From positions 4,938,623 through 5,002,622 of the forward strand of contig JASKMD010000012.1 of the NCBI GenBank assembly GCA_030144725.1: DNA of 64,000 nt, read 5' to 3'. Below the pieces are notes generated by a model, which saw only the letters and a list, made by a program, of their open reading frames with translations, ran no database searches and was not told the DNA's origin. Positions 22,101 through 38,370 of this stretch are shown one piece after another. Origin of the DNA: Haematococcus lacustris. Lineage: Eukaryota; Chlorophyta; Chlorophyceae; Chlamydomonadales; Haematococcaceae. Made by a program: the position numbers and the translations under genes. Positions within the stretch are counted from its first letter, which is position 1; every line of letters begins with the position of its first letter.

Positions 22101-25100
22101 AGCCTGCAGGTAAGAGCCCGGACAGCCAGGCCTGGCTATGGGGTAGGGTTAGGGTTAACCCATACCCTAAACCTAACCCATACCCTAACCCTAACCCTTA
22201 CCCATACCCAGAGCCTGGACAGCCAGGCCTGGCTATGGATGCAGTCCTGACAACTGCCCTTGTGTCCTCACTTTGCTTAGCTTTGTCGGGCAGGAGGGGT
22301 AGGCAGGGCAGCAGGTCAGCTGGGTAGGTGCAAGGCAGGGCAGCAGGGCAGAAGCAAGGTAAGGTAAGGTAGCAGAGCTGGAGCAGCAGTCACCAGTCGT
22401 AGGCCGCGCCCCCTGTTGTTGCATCAGGACGAGTACAGAGATGCGGCGGGCACTGTCATCACCTCGGACTTTTACAACGCCAGCGCGCTGCTGCCCCTCA
22501 GTGACGAGGCCATTGTGGAGCGGGTGCACCAGCACCTCATCACCTGCGAGCCGGCATTCAGAGGTGGTCGGGTCACACATACGGTGGTGCCTATCAAGGG
22601 GAGGGGGAGGAGAGACCTGATTACCTCGGCCCTCCCTCCCCCTCCCTGCTCCCTGATCACCTCCGCCTTTCCCATCCCCCTGCACACTCCCTTTGTCATA
22701 CCCCTCTCTCCCCCTCCTTTCCCACCTCTTCCTTCGCCCCGCCCCACCCCCTCCCTTTCCTCCTGCCCCCACCCTTTCCTCCTGCCCCCACCCCTACCTC
22801 CCCTTGCAGCTTGGCACATTTCCCAGCCCCATGCAAGGGGTACCTTGCCCTGCACTGCCCTGCACTGTGCAGAGGCCAAGGTGCTTGACTCAGTGGTGCT
22901 TCGCTACCCCAAGGCGGTCACACACTTCAGGTCAGCAGGGGCATGAGCAGGAGCAGGGGCATGAGCAGGGGCAGGGGCAGGGACAGGGGCATGAGCAGGG
23001 GCATGAGCAGGGGCAGGGGCATGAGCAGGGGCAGGGGCAGGGACAGGGACAGGGGCAGGAGCAGGGGCATGAGCAGGGGCAGGGGCATGAGCAGGGGCAG
23101 GGGCAGGGACAGGGGCAGGAGCAGGGGCATGAGCAGGGGCAGGGGCATGAGCAGGGGCAGGGGCATGAGCAGGGGCAGGGGCAGGGACAGGGGCAGGAGC
23201 AGGGGCATGAGCAGGGGCAGGGGCAGGAGCAGGGGCAGGGGCATGAGCAGGGGCAGGGACAGGGGCAGGAGCAGGGGCATGAGCAGGGGCAGGGGCATGA
23301 GCAGGGGCAGGGGCAAGAGCAGGGGCAGGGGCATGAGCAGGGGCAGGGGCAGGGGCAGGAGCAGGGGCATGAGCAGGGGCATGAGCAGGGGCATGAGCAG
23401 GGGCAGGGACAGGGGCAGGAGCAGGGGCATGAGCAGGGGCAGGGGCATGAGCAGGGGCAGGGGCAGGGACAGGGGCAGGAGCAGGGGCATGAGCAGGGGC
23501 AGGGGCATGAGCAGGGGCATGAGCAGGGGCAGGAGCAGGGGCAGGAGCATGAGCAGGGGCATGAGCAGGGGCATGAGCAGGGGCATGAGCAGGGGCAGGA
23601 GCATGAGCAGGGGCATGAGCAGGGGCATGAGCAGGGGCAGGGGCATGAGCAGGGGCAGGGGCAGGGGCATGAGCAGGGGCAGGGGCATGAGCAGGGGCAT
23701 GAGCAGGGGCAGGGGCATGAGCAGGGGCATGAGCAGGGGCAGGGGCATGAGCAGGGGCAGGGGCAGGGGCAGGGGCATGAGCAGGGGCAGGGGCATGAGC
23801 AGGGGCAGGGGCAGGAGCAGGGGCAGGGGCATGAGCAGGGGCAGGGACAGGGGCAGGAGCAGGGGCATGAGCAGGGGCAGGGGCATGAGCAGGGGCAGGG
23901 GCAAGAGCAGGGGCAGGGGCATGAGCAGGGGCAGGGGCAGGGGCAGGAGCAGGGGCATGAGCAGGGGCATGAGCAGGGGCATGAGCAGGGGCAGGGACAG
24001 GGGCAGGAGCAGGGGCATGAGCAGGGGCAGGGGCATGAGCAGGGGCAGGGGCAGGGACAGGGGCAGGAGCAGGGGCATGAGCAGGGGCAGGGGCATGAGC
24101 AGGGGCATGAGCAGGGGCATGAGCAGGGGCAGGAGCATGAGCAGGGGCATGAGCAGGGGCATGAGCAGGGGCATGAGCAGGGGCAGGAGCATGAGCAGGG
24201 GCATGAGCAGGGGCATGAGCAGGGGCAGGGGCATGAGCAGGGGCAGGGGCAGGGGCATGAGCAGGGGCAGGGGCATGAGCAGGGGCAGGGGCAGGAGCAG
24301 GGGCAGGGGCATGAGCAGGGGCAGGGACAGGGGCAGGAGCAGGGGCATGAGCAGGGGCAGGGGCATGAGCAGGGGCAGGGGCAAGAGCAGGGGCAGGGGC
24401 ATGAGCAGGGGCAGGGGCAGGGGCAGGAGCAGGGGCATGAGCAGGGGCATGAGCAGGGGCATGAGCAGGGGCAGGGACAGGGGCAGGAGCAGGGGCATGA
24501 GCAGGGGCAGGGGCATGAGCAGGGGCAGGGGCAGGGACAGGGGCAGGAGCAGGGGCATGAGCAGGGGCAGGGGCATGAGCAGGGGCATGAGCAGGGGCAT
24601 GAGCAGGGGCAGGAGCATGAGCAGGGGCATGAGCAGGGGCATGAGCAGGGGCATGAGCAGGGGCAGGAGCATGAGCAGGGGCATGAGCAGGGGCATGAGC
24701 AGGGGCAGGGGCATGAGCAGGGGCAGGGGCAGGGGCATGAGCAGGGGCAGGGGCATGAGCAGGGGCATGAGCAGGGGCAGGGGCATGAGCAGGGGCATGA
24801 GCAGGGGCAGGGGCATGAGCAGGGGCAGGGGCAGGGGCAGGGGCATGAGCAGGGGCAGGGGCATGAGCAGGGGCAGGGGCAGGGGCAGGGGCATGAGCAG
24901 GGGCAGGGGCATGAGCAGGGGCAGGGGCAGGGGCAGGGGCATGAGCAGGGGCAGGGGCAGGGGCATGAGCAGGGGCATGAGCAGGGGCAGGAGCATGAGC
25001 AGGGGCATGAGCAGGGGCAGGGGCATGAGCAGGGGCAGGGGCAGGGGCAGGGGCAGGGGCATGAGCAGGGGCAGGGGCATGAGCAGGGGCAGGGGCATGA

Positions 25101-26738
25101 GCAGGGGCAGGAGCATGAGCAGGGGCAGGAGCAGGGGCAAGGGCAAGCCTGGCCAGCACACAGCCAGTGGCCAGGTTCTGTGATTAGGGTCCTTGGGAAG
25201 GGCATTGTAGTAGGTACCCAGCTTTCAGGGGCAGCTTGCACCTGGGCGTAGGGCTGGCTGCTGTGCAAAGCCAGCCGGTGAGGGCAGCCTGCCAGCCCTG
25301 CCCTTGTCTTTGCCTCTCTGCCCCTGCAGCCCCGGCTGCTACACTTACAGGCCGCAGCAGGCCACCAGCCTGCCCAATGTGTTTATGGCCGGGGACTGGG
25401 TCAAGGGCCTGAATCACGGCGCCAATGGCCTGAGCCAGGTGAGAGTGCCCAGACCTCAGGCAGGGGGAGGGGCAGGGGCAGGCGGAGGGGCAGGGGCAGA
25501 GGCAGGAGGGGGTTCCTCAACAGGGGGTTCCTCAGGGGAGGCAGGAGGGGGTTCCCCAGCAGGGGGAGGGTGGGTGCGGAGGCAGTTGAGTCGTAGGTGG
25601 GTGATGCTGGTGAAGCGGAGATGAGGGTGTGAGGGAGCCCCTGGATGGACTAGAATGGAGCGGATGAGACCGGTGCGGCAGATGAGGTCACCTGGCCAGT
25701 GCCACCAGCTCAGCGGGCAGCCAAGGCGGGTTGTGCTGGATGCAAGACCCGCCCCCCCACCTGCCTCCCCGCCAGCCTCCTCCCCTGCACCGCTGCCCCG
25801 CCCTACCCATGCCCTCATTTCCTGATTCTCAGTCAGCAGGGACCTGGCAGGGAGGCTGGCAGCAGCCCCTGAGTGCAGGGCCCCAGACCCTGCTCAGGGT
25901 GTAGGGACGCAGCAGGCCTGTCAGCAAGTCCAAGGACATCGACCCTTTTCGTAAAGGGAGATTTACATGCAACGAGGACTACGAGAAGCGCGAGGCCCAG
26001 GTGCTCAGGCGTGTGGTGCAGGCCTGCAGCAGCTGTCCCAGCTGGATCTGTGTTCCCTGGCGGCAGTCAGCAGGCAGTCAGTCAGCGGCAGTCAGCAGAG
26101 CTGTGTTCCCTGGCCGCAGTAGGCAACCCCTGGTGGACGTCACCAGAGACGTGGCCCAGGCCCGCCAGGAGGGTGTTCAGGTCGGAGCCAGCCTGCCTGC
26201 CTAACTGACCAACCACCTGCCTGCCTGACCCATTGACAGGCGGGTTCCCGCACCAGCTGCCTGCCTGTCTGACGCTGTGCCACTCCCTGCCTCTTGACAG
26301 GAGCGTGCCTACGTCACTGGCCTCACTGCCGCTAACCTGGTCATCTCCCGCCTGGGCCAAGGCCAGCCTGCACACATCCTGAATGTGGTGCGTGGTCAGG
26401 GGTATTCAGGGGGTGGGAGGGGGTGGGAGGGGGTGGGAGGGGGTGGGAGGGGGTGGGAGGGGGGTAGGAGGGGGTGGGAGGGGGGTGGGAGGGGGGGGGA
26501 GGGGGGACAGGCTGACACTGCGGTGACGCAATGGAGCCATTAGGCCATGGTAGGCAGGAGTAAGCAGGCAGGAGTTCAGGCAGGGGCAAGGGCACACATC
26601 CAGAGGGGTGCTGCTGCTGCTGCTGCTGCTGCCCGCCCCCAGGAGCCTGATGAGCCGCATGTGGCTGCCGCCAAGGAGGTGGTGAAGCAGCTGCGGGGGC
26701 TGCCGGCCGCCCTGGGTCTGTCCAGCCCCTTGCTGTGA
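18128..26738 (+). CDS. Zeta-carotene-desaturase-like FAD oxidoreductase (amine oxidase superfamily)
   Basis: Exons: 18128-18203, 18351-18414 (or -18411), 18788-18837, 19274-19426, 20103-20209, 20491-20659, 21201-21393, 21686-21866, 22037-22109, 22428-22563, 22873-22930, 25330-25438, 26301-26387, 26643-26738 (TGA). All phases agree. The first exon carries the FAD dinucleotide-binding motif VVVIGGGWAGFGAAKHL, followed by LLDAQPNPGG, the signature of the phytoene/zeta-carotene desaturase group. Later motifs are EAGMKGFWYTYANIF, AHQNDFDVCWCKGS, DAVVFAVGVNAM and the C-terminal FAD-contact block NVFMAGDWVKGLNHGANGLSQ... ending in SRLGQGQPAH. It probably acts in the plastid on a hydrophobic substrate; the exact substrate cannot be told. 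A 5' exon with the start codon and transit peptide is not found; frame 17949-18128 is open but has no ATG. The intron after 20659 appears to be GC-AG. The intron 22931-25329 holds a 2.2-kb satellite. Confidence 0.92.
19584..19606. repeat. (CA)n dinucleotide run
   Basis: A short CA repeat in the intron following exon 19274-19426 of the FAD oxidoreductase gene. Confidence 0.8.
22114..22238. repeat. Telomere-like patch between two 28-bp direct repeats
   Basis: Bases 22141-22209 hold GGTAGGGTTAGGGTTAACCC followed by CCCTAAA/CCCTAA-type units in the opposite sense, so the two telomere-like strands meet head to head. The patch is bracketed by near-identical copies of a 28-base segment at 22114-22141 and 22211-22238. 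It lies in the intron just after the donor at 22110. Confidence 0.75.
22943..25143. repeat. 2.2-kb hexamer satellite with higher-order structure inside an intron
   Basis: Six-base units GGGGCA, TGAGCA, GGAGCA and GGGACA alternate for 2.2 kb. Rare variants show a higher-order repeat: the unit containing CAAGAGC occurs at about 23314, 23902 and 24382 (spacings 588 and 480, both multiples of six), each in the same neighbourhood of variants. The unit contains no stop, so several frames stay open for 740-850 codons (Gly-His-Glu-Gln, Arg-Gly-Met-Ser, Pro-Ala-His). These are not genes: exons 22873-22930 and 25330-25438 join across it in phase to give AVTHFSPGCY. Confidence 0.95.
26407..26508. repeat. 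GGGTGGGAGG-type array
   Basis: G-rich decamer-like repeats in the last intron of the FAD oxidoreductase gene, starting about 20 bases after the donor at 26388. Confidence 0.85.
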
Positions 26739-28716
26739 GGCTGCTGCCGGGGCCTCAGCAGCAGCAGCCGACTGGGGCAGGGCGTGCCCGTCTGGCCCTT
26801 TGCTGCACACCCCTTTGAAGCCTTGGCGTTCATGGCAGGCCTTTTGGCTGCTGCTGGAGGTCCGGTGGCTGCTGATGAGAGTGCAGCTGGAGGCTGGCGT
26901 GCAGCTAGCTGGTGTAGCTGCAGCTAGGTGGTGCAGCTAGGTGGTGTGGGGTGCAGCTAGGTGGTGTCGGGGTGTGTGTGTTGGCGATGGTTTTGGCTCT
27001 GGGTTTCTTTGTTAGGCCTTTGGCTGCTGCTTGAGAGAGCTAGGTGGAGGGTGTAGAGGCACTGGTGACACAGGCCTCTTCCACAGGCCTTCGGCTGCTG
27101 CTGCTGCTCAAGCCCCACATCATCATGGGGGGGGAGGGCTTACAGGGGCCGGCAGGGGACCCTGTCACCGTCATCTTGTCAGTGCCATCATGACCCCCCT
27201 ATGGTACCATACTGGTCCGCAGCTGCAATGCAGGCTGCAGCAGCGTGCAGGCGCACCAAGCTGAGCGCAGCCAGCAGCACAGCAGTCTGGCTTGCAGGAG
27301 GCTGGTTTGGGGAGACATGCACAGGGGTGCGCCTCAGGGGTGTGACAGGTGTGCAGTCCTGCAGGTTGACAGCACAATAGCTGTTGTTGTTGTTGGTGGT
27401 AGTGATAGTGGTGTGCACCGCTATGCCATCAGCCTGGTGCTGTGTGGCTGCTGGGCATTGGACTCACACACCTCACCATGCACCTTGAAGACAGAGGTCT
27501 GCGGCCGGCCTGGTGGTCAGGGGGGTTGACCAGGGTGGCTGTGCGCTGCCTGCCTGCTGCCAAGGGAGGAGGGTGCGCTACATAGTCCTTGCACAACCTT
27601 GACCTTGCGCAGACAGCTGGCAGTCAGTGTGGCAGCTGACGCTAGATGTAGGCAAGTACTACTAGAGGGGGAGGGGGAGGGGGAGGGGGAGGGGGAGGGG
27701 GGAGATGGTTGACATCGCCTCAGCCGCCAGCCGTACTGCTGCTTGGCTGTGGGTCAGATCAGTGGGCAGCATTGAGTGATGACCACATGTTGTGAGTCGA
27801 GCCTTGCAGCCTTGAGGCCCGCAGGGTCCGGTCTGGAGGGTCTGAGGTCAAGTCTGTAACAGATGCTAGTCTGCTAGTTGTAGGCTCGCTCCGCTACGCC
27901 GCATTTGGAATCAGGTCAGCTGAAGCCGTCAGGTCGCGAGGCCACCCTCACCCTCACTGGTTGGCCATTAGGTTGGCTTCGTTTGCCATTAGGTTGCGAG
28001 GCTGCCCTATCCCCTGAGTGATTTTTGAGTTTTCTACGAGGGTCGGGAATAGCCACACAGTGCATGGTAGAAAGTGGTGGGAAGCGAGGATGTAGTCAAT
28101 GAGAGGGAGATAACGTAGGCGATGTTCATGACATGGACTGCCGGACACTTGTTTCAGCTCTGTTGGACGCTCTTTTAGCTTGTCCAGACCTTGGCAAAGA
28201 CGGGAGCGTTGTTGATAACGGGGTGTTGACGAGTGAGAATTGACCTCTCTCTTTTCACACTTCTCACACTTCTGACCGGCGAGGCGAGATTACCATGTGT
28301 GCATCCTGGCCACTATTTCAGATGTCGACGATTCCTGGCCACAGAGTGGCGCCTCGCCTCGCCTCGCCTCAATGGAATCGCGGTGTGAGAAGCCTTTGAG
28401 AAGCCTGTGAGAAGTAAGAAGTGAGAAGCGCATCGCGTTGTCCGCTGCCACACTGGCACATTCTAGCATGAGCTCTTAAACAATTGCTCGGCCGCTTCTA
28501 CGGTCAAATCTTTTCTACTACGGCTGGGTGGGCTGGGCCGCGGAGCCGGGAGGAAGCTGTCCTCACCCTCACGTTGTTGCTGGACCCTCACGGAGGTCAA
28601 GACCGGAGGTACAAGACCTGACGTGCCCCGGGCACCCTGTTGCAAATAATTAGCAGCGCTCTCGGTGAGCGAGGCGATGTATGTGCAGCGTGTCTTGCGG
28701 GCCTGTCTTGAATAGT
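26739..28716. other. Convergent intergenic region
   Basis: This region separates the 3' ends of the FAD oxidoreductase gene (plus) and the PcyA gene (minus). It holds GC-rich likely 3' UTR with CAGCTAGGTGGTG repeats near 26920-26970, a (GGGGGA)n run at 27665-27702, a TGTAA at 27855 and an AT-richer stretch from 27950 with CGCCT repeats near 28350. No coding exon was found. Confidence 0.55.
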
Positions 28717-34623
<5,907 letters not shown>

Positions 34624-34856
34624 AGTGTTACTTTAAACGACGTATTCGCCTTTACCGAAGCCCTGAGAAGGTTCAATATAATCATGCGCGACTTTAGAGC
34701 CTATTTGAGACGCAGCCGACGACGGTGTTTACTGAGGAAACATTGGGCGAACGTTGCATTCCCGACACTGTACAACACCCACAACTCGACTACTAAAGCA
34801 ACTACTACGTGGCGAGAGCGAGGCGATGATAGGAAAACCAGTGGGGAACTCTGGTA

Positions 34857-36010
34857 TCAAAGCTGAGACCGATCTTCGGCAGGAGCAGCGCCCAAGCCCA
34901 ATCCGTCCGTCGGTCTCTCTCCCGGGTTCAGCTCGACTGCGCCCATCGCAGCGTTCCCTCCGGCGCCCTGGCCGGACACGGAAGCTGGCACGGCGGGACC
35001 GCCACCGCCCTCCGACACCTCTCGCTCTGAACCCTTCGCGTCCTTTCCATCCTTAGGACTCGCGACGGGCTCTGGATTTCCTGCGCGACACCAGTCGGCG
35101 ATGTTCAGGCCTAGCAGGGTTCCATCCCATCCCATTGAACCCTTACGCATAATGTCTTCACCATCTGCAGGAACTGGGCCCGCTGGCTGGGCCCACCAGC
35201 TTCTGTTGATGTGTGCCAGGCTGTGTGTCCTGGATGCACCTGCTCCTCTGCGCTACACACCAGGGCCAAGGTATGAACCGCTGCTGTGTGGGTGCGGGTG
35301 AAGCTCCTCGTGCACCACAGCTCCAGACTGCACCAGCTCCTGGCGTGACTCGTGATGGAAGGCTAGCCAGGCAGGACACCCAGGCAGGGCAGGCGGGAAT
35401 GTCATTCGCACACTAAGGGCTGGGCATGTGGGAGGGTAGGTGTGCATGCCCATATCTTGCAGCTCAGGGGCCTGTCAGGCGCATTAGCAATTGAGACAAG
35501 CTGAGGTACACTGTTGGCAGAGCAGAGTGATGTGTCGAGCTGCTGCTGCTGCTGCTGCTTGGAGCTCTCTACTCACTGGCAGAGGCACTGGTGGTCTCTG
35601 CTGCTTGCCCTTCAGCTCCTGTGCAAGCAAGGGCTCGGATCACACACTGCTCCCAACCCCTGCCCATCTGCATGGGTCGCCGCTAGCGATCACCTGCTGG
35701 GGGATCTGCTGCTGACTCCACGACGACGCGGCCCCTCCTGCTGGGCGGTAAGAACCCGGCGTGTAGGGTTTGCCGCCTGGACTTCGTCGGAAGACAGGCA
35801 GAGCAACCTGCGCGAGAAGAGATGTGTCGAGGCTGACCTGCAGATTGACGCAGGTAGTAGGAGTGGCTGAGCAAAAGTCGGGAAACGAGCCGGCGACAGC
35901 AACACCACAGTATAGGCACAGCAGTCAAGAACAGCCTAAGCATACCTGCCGGGCGCCGGTGAGTAATGGTAATCCGCATCGCGGAGGATGCAGAACGGTT
36001 GCCCGACAAG
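34857..36010 (-). CDS. Hypothetical minus-strand gene, partial exon set
   Basis: The best-supported piece is the terminal exon from about 35168 to the TGA at 34857-34859; it reads DGEDIMRKGSMGWDGTLLG, then an acidic, Gly/Pro-rich low-complexity tail ending APAEDRSQL. An upstream exon near 35285-35330 (SGAVVHEELHPHPHSS, GTTCAT donor) joins it in phase. Further possible exons are at about 35698-35850 (PVFRRSPGGKPYTPGSYRP) and 35946-36010 (QLVGQPFCILRDADYHYSP), but their phases do not all agree. No family is recognised. Transposon B starts 245 bases upstream of the last piece, so the 5' end may be disrupted or simply not seen. The stop lies 234 bases from the putative PcyA start, in the same orientation. 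Confidence 0.38.
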
Positions 36011-36254
36011 CTGTGTTATCTGGTGCGTGGCTACACACACGGGAGTCGCAGGTGTTTTGCAATGTGTAACTTATGCGGTGCGTCTTTCAGGTGAGAGACC
36101 TTAGGTGCATTTGCATTGTAAGAGTGCAGTCTTTACATAGCTGTATAGCCACCGTTTACAACGCAGCCGGGGGACCGTTATTGGCAAAGGCCTGTGCCCA
36201 TCACATGGCAATTGACTGATGAATGGCTTCCCATGTGCACCTTTGCTTGTGCAC

Positions 36255-37904
36255 CTCAGGCGCCCCCAACTAACAGAAAACCTACCCCTGGTAGTAGGAC
36301 GGCTGTATCTTTGCACTCACTGCGCCAAATATTATGCTAGATGATTTACAATGTAGCTAACCAGCCAGCTACCTTTCACCCATCCAGAATAATTATACAC
36401 TGGGTAGGCCGTGCACAGCAAAGCGTCAAAGTTAGTGATTCAAATTTGAACCGTTGCGGAGCATGCAGTCATCGTTACGACCGCCCGCGTCGCTTAGGCT
36501 GCTCTACGCGAGCATGCGCGTCGGCAGCAACAGTCGGATTGGAAAACGGTTGCGGGAATGTGGCACGGAGGCAGTTGGCAGGTGCGGTTGGGAGAGGTGG
36601 CCACTTCAACCTATGTCTAACTATGTCTCGTGTATCACCGCTTGCGCTTGGCAGCTGTCTGGGGCTGCCCCAACCCAGCAGGTGTGGTGCGCTTGCGGAG
36701 CGTGCGGCCAGGAGCTGGCGCTTGAGCCATAGCAGCCTGCCCCTCGGTGGCGATTGCAGCTAGTGCCAACTGATACATGTGGCCGAAATCAGGTGATGCA
36801 GGCGGCCCTTTGCCCCACGAGCTCCAGCCCTGCTGCTGGGGTGGTTGCTGTGGGGGTGGCTGTGGGGGTGGGTGGGGCTGTGGGGGGGGCACACCAGCTG
36901 GCACAACTCTGCTGCACCCTGCTGTTGTTGCTGCTGCTGCCACCCGCTGCTGGCTTGCATGGTCCCCCACATTCACCACAACCACCCCAACACTGCAAGC
37001 AGCTGCTGTGGCTTTGCGTGCGGCTGTGGCTGGTGCCCTGGCTACGGCTCCAGCCACCTCATGCTCCCGCACCGCAGCGCGAAGCTTAGGCAGCTGCAGC
37101 GTGAAGTCTTGCACATCTATGTTGTTGAGGGTGGACCTATGTGTGTGCAGGGACATATGCTCCAGGAGCGCAGGCAGCTCCATGAAGCGGCACAACTCTG
37201 CAGTGATGAGGCACAACTCTGCAGTGATGAGGCAGCGGCAATGTAGCTGGCCCACCTTGTGTCACATGGTGTCTCTGGCTTTGCACCCCACCGGTCAAGC
37301 TTCAGCGTCACCCAGTGTTGCGCTAGGAGGCTGCTGAGGTCATTGATTGCTGACCTGGTGCCTGGCAGCACCCCAAGACCCTTGAGGAGGGTGTTGTGAA
37401 TGCCGTGGATGTAGCAAGGTTGCGCCCGCGTCACCCCAACCTGCCCCTCCTCCTGCAGCAGCTGGCTGATGCGCGCTATGACACCGGTAAACTCCCCCAT
37501 GTGCCCATGTGTCCCCCATGTTCACTGAGGCGCTGTCTGCACAGATGCCCGCAATGTTCATGCCTGCAATGTTTCATTCACCCCGTCTAGGCGCCCTGCA
37601 CGCCCGGCAGGCATCGCGTTGGGTGTCGGCCGGACATTCCATTTGTGCACAATCAGCTCACTACGCTAGGCAGATGGGGTCACAGGGATGCGGCTCACCG
37701 TGCCAAGGGGACCCATCTCGCCGCTGTGATTTGTTCGCGGGCACATGTGGCAGTACGCGAGCAAGAAATGCAATGGCTTGCGCTGATGGTCAGATAGCGC
37801 GCATTGCCGTGCAGCTGCCAATGTGACAAACGCTATTGAAAACGATCTAGTACTGAGAGAGTAATCGCATGCATATTACCAACCCCATGTTGGGAGCGCC
37901 TGAG
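36255..37904. mobile_element. DNA transposon B, same TIR family as A, with hAT-like relic
   Basis: The left end is CTCAGGCGCCCCCAAC (36255-36270). The right end is GTTGGGAGCGCCTGAG (37889-37904), inverse apart from one base. It is flanked by the 5-bp direct repeat TGCAC (36250-36254 and 37905-37909). Subterminal sequence next to the TIRs also resembles A (AACTAnCnGAAAACC at the left, ACCAACCCCATGTTGGG at the right). The interior minus strand holds a decayed transposase-like frame. The 5-bp duplication differs from the 8 bp usual for hAT elements. Confidence 0.87.
36635..37561 (-). pseudogene. hAT-like (RNase H-fold) transposase remnant
   Basis: Successive minus frames read GICADSASVNMG, then after a frameshift MGEFTGVIARISQLLQEE, CYIHGIHNTLLKGLG and ETPCDTRWASYIAA. 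Their order matches the hAT-type pattern of a D-containing strand, a C-x2-H-x2-H/N-L block and a C-D/P-TRW block. The rest (36635-37255) is another frame with basic ends (AAKRKR). Frameshifts and low-complexity insertions show that it cannot make a full transposase. Confidence 0.55.
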
Positions 37905-37935
37905 TGCACCTTGCTATGAAATGCGTTACAGAAAG

Positions 37936-38170
37936 TCCCGAACCCCTAGAGGGGGAGGGCGGCCTAGCAGCCTAACGGCTGACGGCTTAAGCGGTGTAAG
38001 CCACATCATCATCAGGTATATCCAAATTGACCATGAGGATCAATGAGCACCCCAAGGGCAGCGCTGCATGTGCACCTAGCCATGCCCTGCATTGCAGACC
38101 GCCCAGGAACCCTAGAGGTGGAGGGCGGCGAAGCAGCCTGATGGCCTAGTCGGTGTGGTCGCGCTTCTAC
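37936..38170. repeat. Two related 60-base segments downstream of DRC1
   Basis: Segments at about 37936-37999 and 38105-38170 share AACCCCTAGAGG(G/T)GGAGGGCGGC followed by AGCAGCCT and GGTGT. They lie between transposon B and the DRC1 stop codon. Function unknown. Confidence 0.5.
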
Positions 38171-38370
38171 TCTTCATCGTAGTGGTCGCTGACACCTGAT
38201 GGCCGGTGGATGGGTCTGGCATTCAAGCATTGACAGTGCGCAATGCAGCAGGCAGCAACATGCATGGCAATTGATTGATGGATGCATTGTGCAAGAGCAA
38301 CACGGTAGCAATGCAGCATGGTGGGTTGCTAATGCATTTGGTCCAAAACAAAGCACATGTCCAAAACAAA

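Noticed and set aside
22943..25143. CRISPR array
   Set aside because: Repeats are contiguous hexamers without unique spacers, and the DNA is eukaryotic.
22693..25251. Very long open frames (740-850 codons) across 22.7-25.3 kb on both strands
   Set aside because: They come from a stop-free hexamer satellite. The flanking conserved exons are in another frame and join across the array in phase.
37936..38170. Two 60-base repeats as a CRISPR-like or transposon pair
   Set aside because: Only two diverged direct copies, no inverted ends and no flanking duplication.
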